In this document: positions 8,264 to 17,589 of the stretch, one piece after another
Layout: each line of letters begins with the position of its first letter
How positions within the stretch are numbered: position 1 is the first letter of the stretch
Assembly (NCBI GenBank): GCA_943913135.1
Contig: CALTVE010000001.1
Coordinates: forward strand, 310,001-374,000
Length of the DNA stretch: 64,000 bases
DNA from: an uncultured Francisella sp.
Lineage (GTDB): Bacteria > Pseudomonadota > Gammaproteobacteria > Burkholderiales > Neisseriaceae
Reading direction: 5' to 3'
The notes under the pieces: generated by a model
Databases searched by the model: none
The model's input: the letters and a program-made list of their open reading frames with translations, nothing else
Told to the model about the DNA's origin: nothing
Translations under genes and position numbers: made by a program

Positions 8264-10048
8264 ATGACGCATATCCGGGAAAATTCACTCGCTGACATTC
8301 AATTTGCCATGTACACTCATGGAAAAATTGACCAGTTGTTACCGCTACCTGCCTTTACCAATCTGGATAAAGAGCTACTGAGTTCTATCCTAGAAGAAAG
8401 TGAGCACTTTGCTCAAGGAAGTTGGAAAAATAGCCATATTATCGGTGATCAACGTGGCTGCCAATTCAAAGAAGGACAAGCTCTCAGTGCCCCTGAAATT
8501 AAAGCTGCTTATCAAGCTTTTATCGAAGCAGGTTGGGGCAGTTTAAAAGCACCGATAGAATATGGAGGCCAAGGCCTACCCCACGCTGTTTCTTATGCAG
8601 TAGAAGAGCTTTTATGTACCCATAATATGGCTCTCACTCTACTTTTTACTCTAACTAACAGCGCGATGAAAGTGATTAAGGCCTACGCCAGCCAAGAATT
8701 ACAGGATACCTTCTTGCCTGCTATGGCCGAAGGACTTTGGTCTGGCACTATGGAGTTGACCGAAAGTGATGCAGGCTCAGATTTAGCTCTAATCCGTACC
8801 CAAGCCGTTAAACAAGATTCTGGTCATTATGCAATTTCTGGCAGTAAAATTTTTATCACCTGGGGTGAACACGATTTAAGTGATAACCTAATCCATTTAG
8901 TGTTGGCCCGAGTACCCGGTGCTCCTCCTGGCACCCGGGGGCTTTCCTTATTCATTGTACCTAAATATCTAGTAAACGTTGATAAAAGCCTAGGTAAAAG
9001 AAATTCTATTGAACTTATCGGCGTAGAAAACAAGATTGGCTTACACGCTAGTCCTACGTGCGAATTGCGTTACCACGCGGCAGAAGGTTATCTGGTCGGT
9101 GAAGAGAATTTAGGCTTAAAATACATGTTCACCATGATGAATGAAGCCCGTTTAGCCGTCGGGATAGAAGGGTGTGCCCTCTCTCAGGCTGCCTACAGCC
9201 TAGCACTTTCCTATGCACAAGAAAGGATCCAAGGAAAAAAAGTTAGTGATCCTAAAGGGCAAGAAGTGCCGATTGTTGAACACGGCGATGTCAAACGCAT
9301 GTTATTGATGCAAAAAGCATGTATAGAAGCCGGACGTGCTTTTTACATGAAAGCTGCTTATTTACAGGACTTAATTGAGCATGGTTCGAAAATAAAAAAA
9401 GATGAAGCTCAAGCCACCTTAGATTTTTTAGTCCCTATTGTTAAAGGTTTTTGTACTGAACACAGTGTTCTTTCAACCAACTTAGCTATTCAAACATTTG
9501 GGGGGACAGGCTATATCCGCGAAACCGGAATCGGACAAATTATGCTTGCGGCCCGAGTAACACCGATTTATGAAGGCACTACCGGTATTCAAGCCTTGGA
9601 CGCACTTTTGCGTAAAAGTAGGCGTGATCATGGCCAAGTAGCATGGGCTCTTTTTGCCCGAGGGAAAAAACTGGCCTGCGCTTTAGAGCAATCCGATGCT
9701 CCTGATTTGGCTGCTGCTTTAAACCATGCCTTATCGATAGGAGAAAAAATGCTTCATCATATTGGCTCTGAGTTTAAAAAACCAGCCAACGAAACATTAT
9801 CGGCTTTGGCAGTACCCTATCTCAACGGCATGGGTTATATACTGGGTGCCAGCTTAATGGCAGAAGCTTATTTGGCAGCTAAAGAAGGTTTGGAAAATGA
9901 TGTTTTATTACTAGGACCGAAGTTCTATCAATATAAACAACAAACAGCAAAAATTTATTTTTATACCCTTTTACCGCAAGTGGAAACTGAGTATCAACGG
10001 CTTATTTATGCGCAAATACTTGCCGACTACCCCTCAGAAGGCCTTTAA
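8264..10048 (+). CDS. Acyl-CoA dehydrogenase (DmdC-like, with C-terminal extension)
   Basis: This FAD enzyme family oxidises acyl-CoA thioesters at the alpha-beta position. The 594 residues contain the classical core signatures MELTESDAGSD (FAD/substrate site), KIFITWGEHD and the late IYEGTTGIQALD. After them comes a further roughly 130-residue C-terminal domain of the type found in 3-methylmercaptopropionyl-CoA dehydrogenase (DmdC). Substrate cannot be deduced. The ATG at 8264 with upstream AAGAGAA is preferred to an in-frame TTG at 8237. truB starts 2 bases after the stop, so this metabolic gene is probably coupled to truB translation. Confidence 0.85.
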   Translation: MTHIRENSLADIQFAMYTHGKIDQLLPLPAFTNLDKELLSSILEESEHFAQGSWKNSHIIGDQRGCQFKEGQALSAPEIKAAYQAFIEAGWGSLKAPIEYGGQGLPHAVSYAVEELLCTHNMALTLLFTLTNSAMKVIKAYASQELQDTFLPAMAEGLWSGTMELTESDAGSDLALIRTQAVKQDSGHYAISGSKIFITWGEHDLSDNLIHLVLARVPGAPPGTRGLSLFIVPKYLVNVDKSLGKRNSIELIGVENKIGLHASPTCELRYHAAEGYLVGEENLGLKYMFTMMNEARLAVGIEGCALSQAAYSLALSYAQERIQGKKVSDPKGQEVPIVEHGDVKRMLLMQKACIEAGRAFYMKAAYLQDLIEHGSKIKKDEAQATLDFLVPIVKGFCTEHSVLSTNLAIQTFGGTGYIRETGIGQIMLAARVTPIYEGTTGIQALDALLRKSRRDHGQVAWALFARGKKLACALEQSDAPDLAAALNHALSIGEKMLHHIGSEFKKPANETLSALAVPYLNGMGYILGASLMAEAYLAAKEGLENDVLLLGPKFYQYKQQTAKIYFYTLLPQVETEYQRLIYAQILADYPSEGL

Positions 10049-10050
10049 CT

Positions 10051-10953
10051 ATGGCACCTCGCAAAGCTATAGATGGCGTCTTACTTCTAGATAAGCCTGC
10101 TGGTTTAACCAGCACTCAAGCACTGCAGCAAGCTAAGCACGCTTTGGGCGCAGAAAAAGCTGGTCATACCGGCACTTTAGACCCAATGGCAACAGGACTT
10201 CTTCCCCTTTGTTTTGGCGAAGCGACAAAATTCAGTCGCTTTTTATTAGAGGGCGATAAAAGCTACCTCGCCACCATAAAATTTGGCATGGCTACCGATA
10301 CTGGTGATAAAGAAGGTCAAGTTATCGATAAAAAAGATGCCTATGTTAATGAAGAATCTTTGAAAAAAGTGCTCTTAAGTTTTCTCGGCACCTATATCCA
10401 ATATCCGCCCATGTATTCTGCATTGAAAAAAGATGGAAAACCTCTTTATGTATATGCACGCCAAGGGTTAAACGTGGACAGAAAAGGACGGAAAATTACT
10501 CTTCACACTTTAGAACTGCTATCTTACACAGACACGGAAGCTACTTTATATATTCATTGTAGCAGCGGCACTTATATCCGTACCTTAGGGGAAGATATTG
10601 CTAAAAAGCTTGGCACTGTAGGACATTTAATTAGCCTACGCCGCTTAAAAAGCAGCCATTTTATTGTAGAAAATAGCCACCCCTTGGATGACTTTAAAAA
10701 AAAGACAGACTCTGAGAAACGCGCTTTACTTTTACCAATCACCGCTTTATTGCCCAGTTTTCCTACCCTTACTTTAGCGGAGGACCAATGTCAAAAAATA
10801 AAAAATGGCTTGCCCGTGCAAATTGCACTAAATTGTGCGATAATTTCTCTTTTCACCCTCTTTGATAGCAAAGGAAAATTTTTAGGAGTAGGGACTTATC
10901 AAGCCGCAGAAAAAAAACTTAAAGCGCTACGTTTACTATCGACCAGAGGATGA
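10051..10953 (+). CDS. truB: tRNA pseudouridine(55) synthase TruB
   Basis: TruB makes the universal pseudouridine 55 in the T loop of tRNAs. The 300-residue protein begins with the family signature DGVLLLDKPAGLTS, and contains HTGTLDPMATGLLP with the catalytic Asp near residue 44, then YSALKKDGKPLY and the SSGTYIRTL segment. A C-terminal PUA-like region follows. In many gammaproteobacteria truB precedes rpsO-pnp, and the same order is kept here; only the gene before it (acyl-CoA dehydrogenase rather than rbfA) differs. Confidence 0.96.
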   Translation: MAPRKAIDGVLLLDKPAGLTSTQALQQAKHALGAEKAGHTGTLDPMATGLLPLCFGEATKFSRFLLEGDKSYLATIKFGMATDTGDKEGQVIDKKDAYVNEESLKKVLLSFLGTYIQYPPMYSALKKDGKPLYVYARQGLNVDRKGRKITLHTLELLSYTDTEATLYIHCSSGTYIRTLGEDIAKKLGTVGHLISLRRLKSSHFIVENSHPLDDFKKKTDSEKRALLLPITALLPSFPTLTLAEDQCQKIKNGLPVQIALNCAIISLFTLFDSKGKFLGVGTYQAAEKKLKALRLLSTRG

Positions 10954-10960
10954 CTCGGAG

Positions 10961-10992
10961 CTGGGCGCGGTTCATGCCGTAAACTGCCCCAG
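10961..10992 (+). promoter_or_regulatory. Possible structured rpsO leader hairpin
   Basis: Between truB and rpsO the RNA can form an outer stem CTGGG/CCCAG and an inner CGG/CCG pairing within 32 bases, ending about 30 bases before the rpsO start. No T tract follows, so it is not an ordinary terminator. In E. coli, S15 represses its own mRNA through a folded leader; whether this hairpin plays that role is inference. Confidence 0.3.
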
Positions 10993-11022
10993 ACTTGTCT
11001 TCATATCTAAGGAGTTTTACTT

Positions 11023-11292
11023 ATGGCATTAACGTATGAACAAAAACAAGAGATCGTTAAAAAATTTCAGCGTCAAGAAAACGACACTGGCTCTACTGAG
11101 GTGCAGGTTGCCTTGCTAAGTGCGCGTATTGAATATCTTACTGAACACTTCAAAACCAACAAAAAAGATCATCATAGTCGTCGCGGTCTTCTACACTTAG
11201 TAAGCCAACGCCGTTCTTTATTAGACTACTTAAAAAGAACAGAACCCACCCGCTACCGCGATTTGATTAATGCTTTAAGTTTACGCAAGTAA
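11023..11292 (+). CDS. rpsO: 30S ribosomal protein S15
   Basis: S15 is a primary 16S rRNA-binding protein of the 30S platform. The 89-residue product matches the family in length and shows the conserved QENDTGSTEVQVALLS, DHHSRRGLLHLVSQRR and LLDYLKR segments. A clear TAAGGAG ribosome site lies just before the ATG. It sits between truB and pnp, the classical gammaproteobacterial arrangement. Confidence 0.98.
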   Translation: MALTYEQKQEIVKKFQRQENDTGSTEVQVALLSARIEYLTEHFKTNKKDHHSRRGLLHLVSQRRSLLDYLKRTEPTRYRDLINALSLRK

Positions 11293-11424
11293 AATATACC
11301 GATATCGTTGGCCTGATTACTATAAATATAATCAAGCGTTTATTGTTTGGCCCCTAGTTCTTATTTAGTTTTCACTTTGTTAGAAAACAAAGTTATGTTA
11401 CTTTCTGCCTGTAAGGAAGATTCT

Positions 11425-13545
11425 ATGTTTAATAAAGTTAGCAAAACCTTTACCTACGGGGCGCATCAAGTCACCCTAGAAACCGGCGTGATCTCTAAAC
11501 AGGCGACCGGCGCTGTCAAAATTTCCATGGGAGAAACAGTTCTTCTGGTCACTGTGGTGGCCGATAAAAACCTTAAAGAAGGTCAAGATTTTTTCCCTCT
11601 CACCGTAGATTATTATGAACGTTCTTATGCCGCCGGACGCATCCCAGGGGGGTTTTTCCGCCGCGAAGGTAAACAGAGTGAAAAAGAAATTCTTACCAGT
11701 CGCCTAATTGATCGACCTATCCGCCCCCTATTCCCCTCTGCTTTCTATCATGATGTCCAAATCGTGGCGACTGTCTTATCGACCGATCCTGAAATTAACC
11801 CTGATATCCCCGCGATGCTGGGTGCTTCTGCCGCATTAATGATTTCAGGGGTTCCTTTTTCCGGCCCTATTGGCGCTGCTCGTATTGGTTATATCGATGG
11901 AAACTACGCATTAAATCCCACTACCACTGATTTAGAGCAATCACAATTGGATTTAGTTATCGCTGGTACCTCTGAGGCCGTGCTAATGGTCGAATCAGAA
12001 GCGCAGGAATTATCCGAGAACACTATGTTGGGCGCAGTGGTATATGGCCATAAAGCCATGCAAGTGGCAATCGAGGCTATTAAACAATTTGCTGCTGCTG
12101 CAGAGAGTCCCCCTTTCCCCTGGAGCGATAAAAACGAAGACAATCACTGGATTGATCATTTACGTGATTTTGTGGGAGAAGAAATTAAAAAAGCTTATTC
12201 GATCAAAGAAAAGCAAGAAAGAACCCAAGAACTTGAGCGAATTTGGCATCGGGTGGAAGAAAAATGGGTAGATGACAGCACCGATACCCTTACTCTTAAC
12301 GCCTTAAAGTCATCATTCAAAGATTTGGAAGCAGAACTTGTGCGGGGCAAAATCTTGGCCGGTGAACCGCGAATTGATGGTCGCGACCGCACTACCGTCC
12401 GTCCGATTAATATTCAAGCGGATTTATTACCCCGCGTCCACGGTTCTGCTCTTTTTACCCGCGGTGAAACGCAAGCCTTGGTAACAACAACCTTAGGAAC
12501 TAAAAGAGATGAACAGATCATCGATGCATTAACGGGTGAATATACCGATCGTTTTATCTTCCATTACAACTTCCCCCCTTATTCTACTGGCGAAGTAGGC
12601 CGTATCGGGGTTCCTAAACGGCGGGAAATTGGTCACGGTCGATTAGCGAAACGTGCTTTAGTAGCGGTATTACCTGATCCAGAAGAATTTAACTATACTA
12701 TCCGAGTAGTATCGGAAATCACCGAATCTAATGGTTCTAGCTCTATGGCTTCCGTGTGCGGCGGCTGCTTATCTATGTTATCTGCAGGTGTGCCTTTGAA
12801 ACATCATGTTGCAGGTATTGCCATGGGCCTAATTTTAGAAGGCGATCGCCATGCTATCTTAACCGACATCTTGGGTGATGAAGATCACCTAGGCGATATG
12901 GATTTCAAAGTAGCAGGTACCCGTAACGGCGTCACTGCCCTGCAGATGGATATTAAAATCCAAGGTATCACTGAAAAGATTATGAAAGAGGCTTTAGCAC
13001 AGGCTAAAGAAGGCCGCCTACATATTCTAAATCTGATGGAAGAGGCAGTGGTTCGCCCGCAAGATTTATCACAATATGCTCCTCGTCTTTTTACCTTAAA
13101 GATTAATCCAGAAAAAATCCGCGATGTAATTGGTAAAGGAGGCGAAACGATTCGTGCGATTACTAAAGACACTCATACCGAAATTGATATTTCTGAAGAA
13201 GGGATCGTGGTCATTGCCGCAACCCGTCAGGAAGATGCCGATAGCGCCCGCGCGCGTATTGAAGAAATTACCGCAGAAGCAGAAGTAGGTGGCATCTATG
13301 AGGGTATGGTAACTAAGTTATTGGATAACAATGTCGGCGCCATCGTCTCTATCTTGCCTCAAAGCGATGGACTCGTGCACATCAGTCAAATCGCACACGA
13401 ACGAGTAGCAAAGGTCAGTGACTACTTAAAAGTAAATGATAAGGTAAAAGTAAAAGTATTGGATAAAGATGGCCGGGGCCGGCTGAAATTATCGATTAAG
13501 GCACTGATTCCTAAAGAAAGACATAAAGAAGAAGGCGGCCTTTAA
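11425..13545 (+). CDS. pnp: Polyribonucleotide nucleotidyltransferase (PNPase)
   Basis: PNPase is the trimeric 3'-5' phosphorolytic exoribonuclease of the degradosome. The start is the ATG at 11425 (MFNKVSKTF), preceded by AAGGAAG, giving 706 residues; the open frame extends 78 bases further upstream but without homology. Two RNase PH-like domains (RPIRPLFP near residue 100; the catalytic second core with FNYTIRVVSEITESNGSSS) are followed by a KH domain (IRDVIGKGGETIR) and an S1 domain (GMVTKLLDN...LVHISQIAHERV). A small hairpin with TGATTA/TAATCA arms lies at 11314-11334 between rpsO and this gene, where E. coli carries an RNase III processing site. Confidence 0.97.
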   Translation: MFNKVSKTFTYGAHQVTLETGVISKQATGAVKISMGETVLLVTVVADKNLKEGQDFFPLTVDYYERSYAAGRIPGGFFRREGKQSEKEILTSRLIDRPIRPLFPSAFYHDVQIVATVLSTDPEINPDIPAMLGASAALMISGVPFSGPIGAARIGYIDGNYALNPTTTDLEQSQLDLVIAGTSEAVLMVESEAQELSENTMLGAVVYGHKAMQVAIEAIKQFAAAAESPPFPWSDKNEDNHWIDHLRDFVGEEIKKAYSIKEKQERTQELERIWHRVEEKWVDDSTDTLTLNALKSSFKDLEAELVRGKILAGEPRIDGRDRTTVRPINIQADLLPRVHGSALFTRGETQALVTTTLGTKRDEQIIDALTGEYTDRFIFHYNFPPYSTGEVGRIGVPKRREIGHGRLAKRALVAVLPDPEEFNYTIRVVSEITESNGSSSMASVCGGCLSMLSAGVPLKHHVAGIAMGLILEGDRHAILTDILGDEDHLGDMDFKVAGTRNGVTALQMDIKIQGITEKIMKEALAQAKEGRLHILNLMEEAVVRPQDLSQYAPRLFTLKINPEKIRDVIGKGGETIRAITKDTHTEIDISEEGIVVIAATRQEDADSARARIEEITAEAEVGGIYEGMVTKLLDNNVGAIVSILPQSDGLVHISQIAHERVAKVSDYLKVNDKVKVKVLDKDGRGRLKLSIKALIPKERHKEEGGL

Positions 13546-13563
13546 GGATCGCCTTCTTCTTTA
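13528..13563. terminator. Hairpin terminator at the end of pnp, probably bidirectional
   Basis: GAAGAAGGCG at 13528-13537 pairs with CGCCTTCTTC at 13550-13559; the stop codon of pnp lies in the loop. A short T-rich tail follows on the plus strand, and the converging Hsp33 gene would read through the same stem in the opposite direction. Confidence 0.65.
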
Positions 13564-13573
13564 CTATTAAATC

Positions 13574-14470
13574 TTAAGTTTTATCCTGAAATACTTGATT
13601 TAATTCCTGGTTACTATAACGATACACTTTACCACAATAACCACAAGTTAAATCAACTTGTCCTCTTTCTCTCGCCATCTTCTCGCTTTCTTTTTCACCC
13701 AATAAGCGCAAGGTATCAGCAGTTTTTTCCCAATTGCATTGACATTTGTATTCGAAAGGTTCTACTGGATAAAGCACCACTTCATATTCATGAAATAAGC
13801 GACGAATAATTTCTGGTAGCGTTAAAGTAGACAGTTCTTCTGTGGTTAAAGTTTCCTCTAGCGTTTTTATAGTATGCCAGGTCTCTTCTTCCTGTGCTTC
13901 TTTGAGTTCACTGTTTACATGATTCGTTGTTGCTCGTCCTTCTTGCGGTAAACGTTGCAAAAGCATCGCTTTAATACCCACATCTTCTTGCCAAGCAAAC
14001 TCAAAGGTGGTCAGTAAACCTTCTGATTGAACCATGTAATGCTGTAAAATCTCACCAATACTGTCATTTCCTAAAGGCACCACTCCCTGCCAATCCTTGC
14101 CTTCTTTATTTCGAACAGATACAGTACATATCGCCTCTGCCCCTAATACATCTTTTAAACTAAGGTTTGATGTAAAATTTTCTTCTTCATTCCAAGAAAT
14201 CGAACCGCGATAACTAGCCTCTGAAGTAGCTTCTGCTACTAAATATTTCAATTTCCCCTGACCACGAATCTGCAAAAGTAGGCTACCATTAAACTTAATG
14301 GTACTGGACAGTAAGATCGAAGCCGCTAAAACTTCCGCTAAATATCTTTTTAAAAGAGAAGGCGCATTTTGGTAAGAAGGAATATCCTTTAAGCCTCGCT
14401 GAATTTGTACATAGGCTCCCCGAGTTATCCCGTTTTTAAAAAGGAATCGCCTTCTAAAATCGGTTGCCAT
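13574..14470 (-). CDS. hslO: Hsp33 redox-regulated chaperonin (copy 1)
   Basis: Hsp33 is a cytoplasmic holdase switched on by oxidation: four cysteines release zinc and form disulfides. The 298-residue product has the Hsp33 N-terminal fold (RRFLFKNGITRGAYVQI, GQGKLKYLVAEA) and the C-terminal zinc switch CQC at 243-245 and CGYC at 276-279, separated by 30 residues. It is the downstream member of a tandem pair; the upstream Hsp33 homologue ends 15 bases before its start, so the two are probably cotranscribed. This copy is the closer to canonical HslO. Confidence 0.94.
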   Translation of the reverse strand: MATDFRRRFLFKNGITRGAYVQIQRGLKDIPSYQNAPSLLKRYLAEVLAASILLSSTIKFNGSLLLQIRGQGKLKYLVAEATSEASYRGSISWNEEENFTSNLSLKDVLGAEAICTVSVRNKEGKDWQGVVPLGNDSIGEILQHYMVQSEGLLTTFEFAWQEDVGIKAMLLQRLPQEGRATTNHVNSELKEAQEEETWHTIKTLEETLTTEELSTLTLPEIIRRLFHEYEVVLYPVEPFEYKCQCNWEKTADTLRLLGEKESEKMARERGQVDLTCGYCGKVYRYSNQELNQVFQDKT

Positions 14471-14485
14471 TCCCTGATCCTTTCC

Positions 14486-15382
14486 TTAAAACGGTGCATC
14501 TGGTTTTTTGTTATCTTTTAGAAGCTCAGATACTTCGTTTTCCTCAAATACATATTCTTTACCGCAATTTTTACATTTAAGGCTAATGCTCCCTAACTTT
14601 TTCAATTCTTCTTGAAAAGCTTCTAAGCCGGTTTCCCGCACAATTTTTTCCATGGTACTGTAATGACAGCGACAACGAAAATTAATTGTATGAGGAGCAA
14701 AAAAAGTAACTGGATACCCGGCAAATAACTGACGTAAAAAATGGGATGAAGTTCCTTTAATGAGACGCTTGCGATTGGAAAACTGGCGGGCGATACGCGT
14801 AATTTCCTGCCAATTTCTTTCTAATGCATCTACCCCCCCTTGCGTAATCGGTTTGCTTAAATCGTAATACAACATCAATCCCTGTAATTTATTTTTCCCT
14901 ACTGCAAAATAGAAACCTGCGTTTAAGTATTCCTGCTTAAGATAGCTTTTCATTAAATCTTCTACCTTAGCACCCAGAGGAGAAACATTGAGCCATGTCG
15001 CTTCTCTTTCGGCGTTTTCATAACCAATCATAGCACTTGCCCCTTCACCAAAAAGTTCGCCTAGACTCGGTTGACTACTGCTTAAAGGAAAATCCTGTGC
15101 CACAAAATCTAATTCAGCAAAACAAGTACCATAAGTGCTTGCGCCCATTTGCATCTCTTTAACTGGACCATTACCTTGAATCTCTAGGGTAATGTCTTCT
15201 ACATTGCCTTGCCTTAAACCTGCGTATAACACCAAAGTAGCTAAACCGGCAGCCAAATGTCTTTTTATTGCCTCAGGATAGTGCTGGTGGCTCAATAAAG
15301 CTTCGTAGTTCTCTGATAAATTAACATAGGCGCCATAAATCGGTATATTCTGGAAAACAAAATTCCTTCTGATGTCGGTCAT
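14486..15382 (-). CDS. Second, divergent Hsp33 family protein
   Basis: This is also 298 residues with an Hsp33-like start (IRRNFVFQNIPIYGAYVNL) and EIQGNGPVKEMQ in the place of the usual GxGxL segment. It carries a full zinc switch: CRC at 237-239 and CKNC at 270-273, again 30 residues apart. By eye its identity with the neighbouring copy is low outside these motifs, so it is an old paralogue or an independently acquired one, not a recent duplication. All four cysteines are retained, suggesting redox control is kept. It is first in the pair; the ATG at 15382 is the only reasonable start. Confidence 0.88.
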   Translation of the reverse strand: MTDIRRNFVFQNIPIYGAYVNLSENYEALLSHQHYPEAIKRHLAAGLATLVLYAGLRQGNVEDITLEIQGNGPVKEMQMGASTYGTCFAELDFVAQDFPLSSSQPSLGELFGEGASAMIGYENAEREATWLNVSPLGAKVEDLMKSYLKQEYLNAGFYFAVGKNKLQGLMLYYDLSKPITQGGVDALERNWQEITRIARQFSNRKRLIKGTSSHFLRQLFAGYPVTFFAPHTINFRCRCHYSTMEKIVRETGLEAFQEELKKLGSISLKCKNCGKEYVFEENEVSELLKDNKKPDAPF

Positions 15383-15550
15383 ATATTCCTAAATCGCTTA
15401 TAGTGCGTTAAATTGGTTCTAAGCCCCTTCTATTTGCAAAAGTGCTTTCCTTTCTATAATAGGGACAATTAACCTCTTTTCCAATAGCCAAAATTACAAG
15501 GCAATGGCTGAGGAGAAATTTGCTAAAGAATTTAGACTCAGGAAATAAAT

Positions 15551-16393
15551 ATGTGCCAGCTGTTAGGAATGAATTGTAATACGCCTACCGATATGGTTTT
15601 TTCTTTCCAAGGTTTTAGCTTACGTGGTGGCCTGACTGCCCAGCATGCAGATGGTTTTGGCATCGCTTTTTTTGATGGCAAGGGTGTACGTTGTTTTCGC
15701 GATCCTAATGCATGTTACGATTCATCACTTGCTCAATTTCTGCGTACCTATCCGATACGCACTTTAAATGCCATCGCTCATGTGCGAAAGGCTTCGCAAG
15801 GAGAGAAATTAACGGTTAACACTCATCCTTTCATTCGAGAATTATGGGGCCAATATTGGGTTTTTGCTCATAATGGTCAGTTGGATAACTTTTCGTTCAG
15901 TAAAGGAGAGTACTACCATTCGGTAGGGGACTCAGATTCAGAACAGATCTTCTGCTATATTTTAGAAGGCTTACGTACACGCTTTGGCCGGCACGAACCT
16001 AATGAATCCGCCTTATTCAATGCCTTAGCCGATATAATTTGCGGCTTGAAAGGTAAAGGGTTACTGAATTTTTTGCTCTCTAATGGCAAATGGATGATCG
16101 CTCACTGCTCGCATCTACTTTTTTACACCCTACGTCACTCCCCCTTTGGTGAAGCAGAATTGGTAGATGAAGATTTTAAAATCGATTTTTCCAAAGTTAC
16201 TACCCTGCAAGACAAAGTAGCAGTTATTGCAACTTTGCCCCTAACGCGCAATGAAACCTGGGAACAATTGGCCAAAGATGAGTTAATTGTTTTTAAAAAT
16301 GGGGCTATCACCTACCGAAAAAAACCAGAAAACTCTTATTATTACAGTATAGAAGAAGGTCAAAAAATCGCCCAAGCATATGCAGTCGGTTAA
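15551..16393 (+). CDS. Class II glutamine amidotransferase (YafJ-like)
   Basis: The 280-residue product starts MCQLLGMN, so after Met removal Cys2 becomes the N-terminal nucleophile of an Ntn glutamine amidotransferase. Other family features are HADGFGIAFF, HVRKAS with the conserved Arg near residue 80, FAHNGQLDNF and the DSDSEQIFCYIL segment. No synthase domain is attached, as in YafJ-type stand-alone proteins whose acceptor is unknown. An AGGA site precedes the ATG. The last codons and the stop lie in a 22-bp perfect tandem duplication. Confidence 0.88.
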   Translation: MCQLLGMNCNTPTDMVFSFQGFSLRGGLTAQHADGFGIAFFDGKGVRCFRDPNACYDSSLAQFLRTYPIRTLNAIAHVRKASQGEKLTVNTHPFIRELWGQYWVFAHNGQLDNFSFSKGEYYHSVGDSDSEQIFCYILEGLRTRFGRHEPNESALFNALADIICGLKGKGLLNFLLSNGKWMIAHCSHLLFYTLRHSPFGEAELVDEDFKIDFSKVTTLQDKVAVIATLPLTRNETWEQLAKDELIVFKNGAITYRKKPENSYYYSIEEGQKIAQAYAVG

Positions 16394-16416
16394 TCAAGCA
16401 TATGCAGTCGGTTAAT
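16373..16416. repeat. Perfect 22-bp tandem duplication at the amidotransferase stop
   Basis: The 22-base segment starting caagcatatgcagtcggtta at 16373-16394 is repeated exactly at 16395-16416. The first copy supplies the last codons and TAA stop of the amidotransferase; the second is untranslated. The copies have not diverged, so the event is recent or under constant slippage. Confidence 0.92.
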
Positions 16417-16634
16417 CAAAAAGAAAAACCTATTCCAGTGCTTAATTACAGAGGCATAGATAACTGTGGTTTTTCCACTTACTCCCGCCTGCTGTTCTTG
16501 AACAAGGGTAGTTTTTCTTCCTGTTCCCTACCCCATGACCAAAAAATGAGCAACAAAAATAAGGAGCTACTTCAACTCATTGGATAGGGGTTCATTCATG
16601 TGTTTTCGATAAAGATGGTATCAATCCTATGAAC

Positions 16635-17453
16635 CTAAGATCTACTGGAAAAGGAATTTTTACCTTCTGTTAATTTTTTATTATGGATAAATTCTAAAGC
16701 AGCTTTAATCCGTGCATCTATTCTCGGATGGGAAGAAAAATAAGCTAAGGGTCCAGGCGGGGTACTTCGCCCATATTGTTTTTCCATTTTACGCAACATG
16801 CTCACTAAAGCATAAGAACTGACGTGATAGTCAGGTAAATGCTTTAATGAATAAAGATCGGCTTCTAATTCCTCACTTTGGCTATGTTGACCTTTAATAA
16901 AACCCATCACTAATTGCTGGAATATGGGAGAGGCTAAAACCGCATTATTGGAAGCACCTCCCCCAGCTTGGACTGCTAAAGCGACAGCGTTCATTTTTTT
17001 AAAGGTCACTTCAAAATGGCTTAAAGCCACATGTCCTAATTCATGAATTAATACTGAAGTTAATTCACCATCGGAAAACGTATTGCCTGCAAGCATTGCC
17101 GAATTAAAGCGGATACAACCATTAGCCATTGCAAAGGCATTGTAATCTTTATCTTTATAAACTTTTATATTAAGCCGATCAGCGCCAATTATACTGGGGC
17201 TGATCGGCTGGGCAATGCGTTTTAAACGCAATACTTCTGGCGCATCATTAGCTAAAACGTTTGCCCTTTTATCTGCTACCTGGCACGCTTGATTGCTTAA
17301 AGCAACAATATCTTGGTGGCTAACACTCAATACCGTTAATGCCTCTAAACCTAGAGATACAGCCGCAACAGGGTCTAAACTACCACAACCTGTTAAAGGA
17401 CTAAGGCTTAAAATAGCCAAGGTGAAATATAATGCACTTTTTCTAAAGGCCAT
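16635..17453 (-). CDS. M48 family metalloprotease lipoprotein
   Basis: A zinc peptidase of the M48 (HtpX/Oma1/YfgC/LoiP) group, probably anchored in the periplasm. Starting at the ATG at 17453 gives 272 residues with a lipoprotein signal ending SPLTGC. The frame stays open 174 bases further upstream, but that part would hide the signal and overlaps the leuB leader. The HELGH zinc motif is at 137-141, with ELEAD (about 195-199) supplying the third ligand, and FSSHPRIDARI toward the end. It diverges from leuB. A role in outer-membrane protein quality control is inferred from family members. Confidence 0.88.
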   Translation of the reverse strand: MAFRKSALYFTLAILSLSPLTGCGSLDPVAAVSLGLEALTVLSVSHQDIVALSNQACQVADKRANVLANDAPEVLRLKRIAQPISPSIIGADRLNIKVYKDKDYNAFAMANGCIRFNSAMLAGNTFSDGELTSVLIHELGHVALSHFEVTFKKMNAVALAVQAGGGASNNAVLASPIFQQLVMGFIKGQHSQSEELEADLYSLKHLPDYHVSSYALVSMLRKMEKQYGRSTPPGPLAYFSSHPRIDARIKAALEFIHNKKLTEGKNSFSSRS

Positions 17454-17589
17454 ATTCGATCCCCCCATTTCTTGTATTTTCGTATTTAACAAAAAGGCTA
17501 ATTTTATCATCCGCTGCTTATACCCTTGCAGCTTTTGCTTCCTAGCGCTACTATCTAGGTCCTTTTTCCTTATTTTATTAAGGATAAAT

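Noticed and set aside
16402..16587. 61-residue open frame after the amidotransferase
   Set aside because: Its ATG arises in the duplicated 22-bp unit, there is no ribosome site, and composition is not protein-like. The rest of 16394-16634 shows nothing convincing.
17454..17589. Longer forms of the M48 protease and leuB overlapping each other
   Set aside because: Both extensions lack homology, hide the lipoprotein signal, and leave ribosome sites unused; the shared interval is better read as a divergent promoter region.
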